The notes beneath the pieces are model-generated. The model saw only the letters and a program-made list of their open reading frames with translations, made no database searches and was not told the DNA's origin. Positions 21,401-30,400 of a stretch of 64,000 nt of DNA are shown piece by piece. Location of the stretch: positions 52,206-116,205 of the IMG/VR virus record IMGVR_UViG_3300028557_000015, one strand, 5' to 3'. The translations under genes were made by a program, and so were the position numbers. How positions within the stretch are numbered: position 1 is the stretch's first letter; each line of letters starts with the position of its first letter. Source of the stretch: a virus.

Positions 21401-24400
21401 ACATCAAAATTAATGATTTATTTCTAAACAATAATAAATTGCTAGGTAATTCTTCATTTACTGCACGAATAATACTACGTGTTTCTTCACTTGGGAAGGT
21501 ATCAAAAGGTGTCGTGTCAAAAAAGTTATCACCAAATCCTATTCGTGCTTCTGCATAATCCCATAATGAACTACTAAACTGTATTGTACCATTTTGCAAT
21601 CCAATACGGACCCACTCAATGCCATCATACACATATGTTTCTTGTAATCCGTCACCATTCTTATTAACAGTAACAATTAGTCCAAGTTGAGCATTGATTG
21701 GAGCTAAATCATAATATGATTCCACTAACATAGCAGACTTAGTATTATCATTATATCCAGGTGCCCACCAGTTAATTAATTCCCAGTAATCTTGTGTGTT
21801 GTAGAATAATTCTGGTGCACCAGGCCAATTTGGGTTATCAACTGTAGAAGGATTGATTGCACCTTCTGTGAATAAGAATTTCAAACTGCTTGTTTCAGCT
21901 AATGGATATTGTGCTAATACTGTGTTATAGAATTGCAAATAGTTTTCTAATGCTTTAAATCTATTGTAGAAGAAACTTTGACGAGGACGTACTAATATAC
22001 CACTCTGTACTGGTTTTGGTAAGAACGGATCAGGAACAACAGCGCCGGTTTGATTGACACCACTGAAACTCTCAAGCATTCTGTTATACAATGATTCCGG
22101 TACTACTGTATCTCCTATGCCAGGTAGTCCTGGTAAGAAATCATCAGCATAATTAGAACGTATTAAACTGTACACACTATGCGAAACATCGTCATTTGTT
22201 CCTGTAGCAAAGCCAATATGCAATGCAGTATCAGTCGCATTGATATTACTACCGCAATTATATAAACCAAATACATTTGGTTGTATTGCTGCCATATATG
22301 AAATACCTGTAGACAATGGGGTAGCTATATATGATTCACATATAGTATCTGATAATGTTTTTCCTATTTGGTTAAACACAATGTTTGTATTTCTTACCCA
22401 ATAGTAATATACAGGTACAAGAGCTCCTGTGCTATTCAATCTATATTCAATTGCATAGTCATCAATACTACGAGGTGTGCCTGGTCCTTGATATACGATT
22501 GGTTCAACGTCACTGGTAACCCAACTATATACTTTAACGTCACTGCCTGGGAATACTCTACCCCACCATTTACTATTATAAACAACATCATCACTTTGAT
22601 GATAGTTTACAAATCGTGTAGTGCTTGTATCGAACCATAACTTACCTAATTGTCCCGGACCCCATACGGTAGAACCTTTATTCGTTGCATCAGGACTATT
22701 GTAATTTGCAGGATCAGTGTTAGATACTATGTCTAAATTCTCACGTACTGCGCCCAATAATTTACCTTGCAACGGATCAATATAATCTAAATTGTCTAAT
22801 GTATTGTTAGTTGATACACTATATAACTGAACGTTTTGTATAGCATCAGTATCAACGATTGGTGCAGAATTACGATACACTATCCAATCAGATTCACCTG
22901 AACTATTGTTATAAATCACTACTTGACCATTATCATATCCAGGTCTAAAGTTAGGTGTACCAATGATAACGCTGTTATTATTAAAATCTAACGCTGTACC
23001 ATAATATGGTTGGCTACCATAATCTTCATTCAGTGCATTAACGCTTTGAGCATATACATATGCACCAGAATTATTTACATTTTCATTGTAAACAGGCAAG
23101 TAATCGTACATATACACTGCGCCTGCATTAACAAAACTATCTATGAACTGTGTTGTATTGTTATCAAACAATGTATCATTGTCATAGTTTTCATCATCAC
23201 TTGCATCAAACGTTGTTTCTGCATATCGTGCTGATGCCGGAGCACTTACTACAAATGAACCACTAGAGTTAAATTTAATAGTAGAACCAAATTGTGTTCT
23301 ACCTTGACTATGCGGGTCATTGATTAATTGTGTTTGTGTATATAACTGTATACCCAATTGGTCTAATACATCAGCATCTAAAACAGACACAGTTAACTTA
23401 GCATTGATAAACGCTAAATCTACACTGATAACTTGAATAGTTAAAATGTTATTTGAAGCAGATGCAGTAACGTTTGTGATGTTTGCAGAAGTAATAGCAT
23501 TGGCAGCTGCCGTTGCATTTCCTGCAGGAATATTTACAGCATAACCATTTACTAATATTGTAGTAGCCGCAGTTACGTTGCACTCAGTAGTGCCGGTAAC
23601 TATACCATAACTGCTACCTCCATATGTATAACGATAAACAGCACCTTCAGCATTTTGACTGTTAATTTCAAACGGTGCGCCAATCAATAATTCATTTGCA
23701 TAAGTGTCTACATCTAAGCTATAACCAAAGTTTGTTCCAACTTCAGGATTAGCATCTACTGATGTGAATTCTTGTGTTAATACAAATTCAGAACCGCTTA
23801 CAGTAATGATATCACCTGCAGTTAATGATTGGTAAACATTAATATTTGTTCCAACAACACCGTATTCATTATCATCAATCAATGTCCCATTAACGCTTAC
23901 AAAGATTGGTTCAGTTTGTTGAACAGCGGACATTGAACCAGTGTCGGTAATTAATTGTAATGTTGAACCACCTCGTTCAGTAGATACAGTGAAAGTAGTT
24001 CCTGATGGTTTAGCCAATACATAATAAACTGTGTTTAATGATACTCCACCAAATACAGTTCCAGTAAACACGATAGGATAACCAACTGTTAGAACAGAAC
24101 TGTCAGTACACGTAAAACGGTCAGTACCTGCGTTAGTATCAGTGACCGTCACTGGTGTTGTGATTGGTGTAAATATCAAACTAAACGTTTGTGGGGCAAA
24201 CGGTGAGCTTGTAAATGGTGCCTCAAACGTTTGTACTAACCTTTCAAAAGAGTAAGCAGTACCTAAATCAGCAACAACGGTATCATTTTCTGGCGCACTA
24301 ACAGCTACAATATTACCATAATAGTTTGTGGCAATAGAATAACCAAAACTATCACCTGCACTTAATCCGGCAACTGTAATCGTGTCAGATAATTCATATA

Positions 24401-27400
24401 AAGTAGTTAAATCAGATTTACGATAGACATAAACTAAATTCTGTTCATATGCAGAGATGTATAGCCAATTTTGGTCACCAGATAATGCGATTGAAGAACC
24501 CCAGTTGGTTACAGAATCGTCATCAGGTGATTCAATTACTTGTACTTCTTGCAATTCGTTAAGTAAATTGTTAATTACTAAATCGTAAATATAAACTTTT
24601 CTGTCAGTATAGGCTGCACCAGTTGGTTGTGATATTACAAATAAATTATCTGAATATGCAATCGTAGAACCAAAAGATATACCCTCAGTAATTGTTTGAA
24701 CAATACTATAAGAATCAAAAACCGAGCTATAAGAATAACGATATGCAACACCGGTCTCTGCGTCACTAATCAAATAACCTAAATTACTTGTTTGTGCAAC
24801 TGCACTACCATATGTTAATGAATTAGTTTTTAATAATTCATCTTCATATACATAGTTTAAACTCTTACGATATACAGCCCAAGAGCCATCATCATTTTCA
24901 TCAACCCAAACTTTGTTCTTTACAAATTCACTGTCAAGTAAAGGCAAGTTATTAATATCACTTGGTGTAGCTACACGTTGAGATGAGAATTTCATCGCAA
25001 CACCTTCACCGGTGATTGTTGTCAATGCCGATGATAAACTTAATAGAATAGTTACTCTAAATGGATCTACTACTGTTGCAACAATTCTGTAACCATCAAT
25101 ATTACTATTAAAATTAATAATAGCAAATGGTTGATATTTTGTTAAATTGTGCGGTGTTGCAAACTGTAGTGTGACAGTTCCATTTAAGTTATTGATTGCA
25201 CCCACTACTTGTCCGGCACTTGTTGGAGTATATACTTGCCAAGTGCTATTATAATCAGCTAACCATACGTATTCATTTACATATAAATGTGATAGAGGAG
25301 TTGTTGCAGTATTCAATCCATTATAATAGTACGATGAGATTTTAACATCATTAAAGTTAGTATAACCTGCATCCGGGAACACTCTATTTGGTGTATCTGA
25401 CGGTAATGTGGGTAATACATTTGGATTATTTATAGGTCTTCCATAATTAAAAACTGAATATAACGGTACTTCTTGTTCTACACCATCAGTATACACACCG
25501 GTAGTAAGTCCAACAATAGATGGATTACCTGTTAATTGATTTTGATTTAATCTAAAATCAACAAAGTTATTGTTTAATACACCACCAAACTCGCCGGTCT
25601 TAATAGCCCAGTTTTCATACACATCATAATCAATACCACCTTGTGGTAAGTTTAATCCTTTAAAACTATTTGCCGCAATTCGTGTACCTTTTTCTTTGAT
25701 AAGATTTTTATAAACATTAACCTGTGTTATGTCTGTCAAATCAGCTAATGCTAAGTAATCACGTGGTCTATATCCAATCAATGACCAACTTAGTAGGTCA
25801 CTATCTTGGTCTAAATTAGTTTTGTTTGTATCATAAAACAATGTTGCTTCATATGAACGTGTTGAACTGTTAGGCAGTAACCCTTTCTGAATCTCATTAT
25901 AATCAGTTTCTTTCCAATACTGTTCTTCAAATATTTCCTTTGCATTTAATACTTTTAATGCAAACCAATATTTGTTTTTATACTTAACAATACTGCCTCT
26001 TGTATACTTTTGATTAGTACTCCATTCTTCAATATTATTTTGGTTAAGAATAAAGCCTTGTGCATCAATAGTACCATTCCAATCAGCAGACTTTGTGCCT
26101 CTGGTTAAGATACGATTTTGTCTTAAGCCAGTTACTAAATTATACAATACGTCATTGAACACAGTAACATTATCAAACACAATACCGTGTTCAAAGTTAC
26201 TAATGTTAAACTGACCATACGCAACAGTATCACCTTCATTTAATGGTGTTGCACTAAAGAACGTACTATCACGTGTTACTGATAATTCATTACTTTGTAT
26301 TGGGTAGAAGTTTTGATTTAAAATAAAGTTTTGTCTTTGTAGTGTTAGAGGTTGAACTATATGACTATCTTTATTAATAGTAATCAAATTAGCGGCTGGA
26401 TTTAAGTTAATTAAACTTCCTGTTTCCCAACCACTCTGTGCCCAGTATAATAATTCCGTAACCATTTGACGCCAGTTAACATCTATACCAGATTCTATTT
26501 GGTCAAATAATACACCTTGTGTTAATAAATATCTTCCATAGTTAGCTATAAATTGACTTAGTGATTGTAAGTCAAGAAACTCAGTTCCGTATGGTACAAT
26601 ATTAGTTTTGTTTTCAGTATAGTCATTTGCTAGTTGAACTGATATATTACCCACTGTAACTTTATTGTAGTTTCCATTAATCTTAGGAGTTACCGTAGTG
26701 AAGTATGCGGTATCTTGTGAGTTACCAAATACTTTCCAACCAGCGTTTGTGCTTTGCACAACAACGCCGCTATAAATTACAGTGGTTATAGGTACATTAT
26801 CATACAATACTACACTATAACTTTCGTCTGGAATTAGTAATGATGCATTTCTACTGTTTGGTGTTCCCTTTTCAACATAGAAACCAAGCAAACTCTTATC
26901 ACTAAATCCTGCCAATCTATAAATCAATCTTACATCTAAATTATCAAATAAGTCTGTAATATTTTGTGTGGCATTAATACCAACTTGCTTTTCATAATCA
27001 ACTATCCAGTTTATATAACTTGTTTTTGCCGTTCCATTACCATATATGGCAACATCACTAATCACTAAGTGACTGCGATTATTAACTAGATATTGATTAA
27101 ACTCCGTACTAAATTTGTAGTTGTCTACATCAAAACCCAAGTTAAAGAATTTTGCAGGTTTAGTAAGAGCAAGAATCTTCATTAAGTCGAAAGGCCAACT
27201 ACTGCTTCTGCGGTATGAGAATTCAACTGGGCCTACATCTCCTACAGCCCATTCATTTCTAAATGTTCTGAAATTATAGTTACCCATCACTGCATCAAAC
27301 GGGGATAATAAATTACCTGCACCATCTACTGGTATTACACTTAATAATTCTTCTCTAATAAATTCAGGCAAGACAATTGGATCACCGTTATTCCAGTTGA

Positions 27401-30400
27401 TGCCCGCAGCCATATCTCCCCATAATACCAAGTTATCACTTGTGTATGGTGCGGCGCCGTATCTATCAGTCCACCAAGTTGGTTGATTTGTAAAGCCAAT
27501 CATTTCCCAAGGTGTGGTGTTTGGAGTACTTGTATCATAGAAGTACTCATATATACCTCTCCAGAATCCTTGTGGAATTGGTTGTCCATTAATTCTATTA
27601 CCGGACTGGGTGTAATTATAACTAAACTGGTCATTGGGTTGATAAAATTGTTTCTTATATTCAATGCGATTCTGCCCAACCCAATTTAAGAAATACTGAC
27701 TGTATATTTGTAAGACTTCATCATATGAGTAGTTGGTTGTTCTAAAGAATCCCGGAATAACATCATATTCAGTAATAGGAACTATGTCTGTTAATTTAAG
27801 ATTATTATAAACACGTGATTCAAATTCCAATAGTGCTTGGTCTCTAAAGTCAACTAAATTTCCATCAATATATTCTCCATATAATTTAGTATATGAACCA
27901 TCATGTCCTTGAATAAAATATGTAGGTTGAGAATAATTACTATCTAATACAACTCCGGGAATAAATGAGGGGTATAATCCTAATTTAGTAGGAGTGTTTG
28001 GTACATAACTTCCAAAAGTCTGATTGTATTCTTTAATTGTTACAATGTCTCCAGCAGATAAGTCTTTTGTAATAGTCAATGATGGAGTATCTGTACTTAC
28101 TGTATAATCCTGATTAACAATCAATTGTTGTGTTGATGTAAAGTTATCTACTGTTGTAGTCAAATAAACTAATACGCCATAATAATTTGCGGTATCAAAA
28201 TTATAAATTCTTGTTAAAGGGTAGATACTTGTATCTAATGAGTTAGCAAAAGTATATGTATTAGTAGCATATGCCGCTTTACTTGGCAACATATCACTCC
28301 AGAAAAAAGGTTCTGATTCTGTTTTGTTTTGGGTAATTTGATCCAATGCATCATCTAAAATAGTTGCAGGAGTCTGATATATGTTATATTCAGTTCTATC
28401 TATAGTATAAACCAATAACGACCTAAAAGTAATATACTGCTGACTGTTATACTGCAAAGAATTAATAAGATTATTATTTTGTGACCTTAACAACGATCCA
28501 GGTAATGCTAAACTTGCACTATTTTGAATAATCTTATTTCCCCAAGGCACAAGATTACCTAAGTCACGATAATTGTTTGAGCCAAAAACGTCGCCGGTTG
28601 TGTTTGGGTTGTTATAGAAAATACTTTGATATTGACCGCGAATGTCACCTACGTTAACAACAGATACATCATCATTGAACGGATTGTTTTGTAAGTTGAT
28701 AGGTATTTGATAGTATGCAGTTGGACTTACCTGATCGCTTAATAATGTGATTTCAACTACTGTATCAATCAGTGGATTAGGTACAGTGAAATTTACAACT
28801 GTAGTATTATCTGTAATGGTAAAAGTATAAGTTGATGTATCTTGTAATACGTTATTAACGTAAACTTGAATATTAGGCCATACTGTATTTGTTGAGGCAG
28901 CTATATCACAAGTATAGGTTGTAGTTGCTTCAGATGCAACATAGTTAAAAGAAAATATTTGATACTGACGACTTTCTGCAACAGCGGTTTGCCATCCTAA
29001 TTGTCTAACAACAGTTGTTCCAGATGTGTAATTATATACATAACCTGTATTAACTTTTTGTGTAATTGGATTAGTACCACTTACATAATTAAATGTTTCA
29101 CTGTTTAATGGTACGTCAAAACTGATATCACCTACGTTATTAACTGCACTATAACGTAGTGGGAATCCTAGTACAATATCTTTAATTCCAGAACCAATTC
29201 CATAACTGAATAATTTATTGCCAGCAAATGATGTACCTACATATACATCGGTGTTGCCAAAACTAATGCCATCATTATCAAATATATCAAAGTATGGTGC
29301 TTGATTAACTGTTGTTTTTTGTTGTGCTATTAACCATTCAATACCATCAAAGTAAAAATCTTTACCTTCATTATTATATCCCTTAAATGCAAAGGTGCAT
29401 TCCAACGGTAATACTAATCCGTCACTTGCTTCAGTAAGAGTAATTACCGGCGTGCCTGTACCTTGTATATCAGAAAATCTTACAACATATATTTTGTTTC
29501 TAACATTTTCATTTGTATCGGCAGAAAAAACAATTCTTGCACCATCATATAATGAATAATTATCATTTGATAAATCATTTGCTACCAATGATGAACCTGT
29601 AGTGGCAGGAATCGTTGTAGAAGTATCCCAAGTCACAGTAAGTGTTAAGGTTGACGTACCTGTAATAGTAGTAATTTGAGTATTTCTAGGTAAGACATTT
29701 GTAGTATCACTTATGTATTGCCCAACCTGAAATGTGCCGGTAACATCTGATGCGGCAATAGTAATTGTCGTACTTGTTCCAGTAACACCTGCAATAGTTG
29801 CAGTATAAGCAGTATATGTTTCAACGTCTGGCCAATAATTTTCTTGACCGGCTACAAGTGTAAATGCATCAGTTGTTCTATCATCAAAGAAATCAATTGG
29901 ATCTTTGCCAACGACACCATTATTAAATAACCTTAAATTAGGATAAAACTCAATGATTGGGCGTTTAGCTTTATTGTCCTGTGTTGCATATATTGTTGCA
30001 ATCGCAGGATTATTATTATAGGTAGCAGTTGCATTGATAACATCAATGTGGAACCAACGGTTGCTTCTTGACCAAGCATTTTTATCTATACTGTTTCGTG
30101 CAATCGTAATATAATCTTGATACACAGGGATGTATAGTGTGCTATCATAGTTACCTATATCATATGGCAATGAATCAAATGGGGTGTATGCACCTTCAGT
30201 AAAAGGTTCCGGTGTAATAAGGTCTGCTACGTTTAATAATTCAATTGCTGTACCAACACCTTCTACATAATATTCACCATCTTTATAGCTTGTAGGAAAA
30301 ATATCACCACTGAAACTTACTTTAAGACCATTAGTAAACACTACACCATTTGGACTTGTATATTGTTGTTGACCTAATATTTCAGTAATATCTATTTGAT

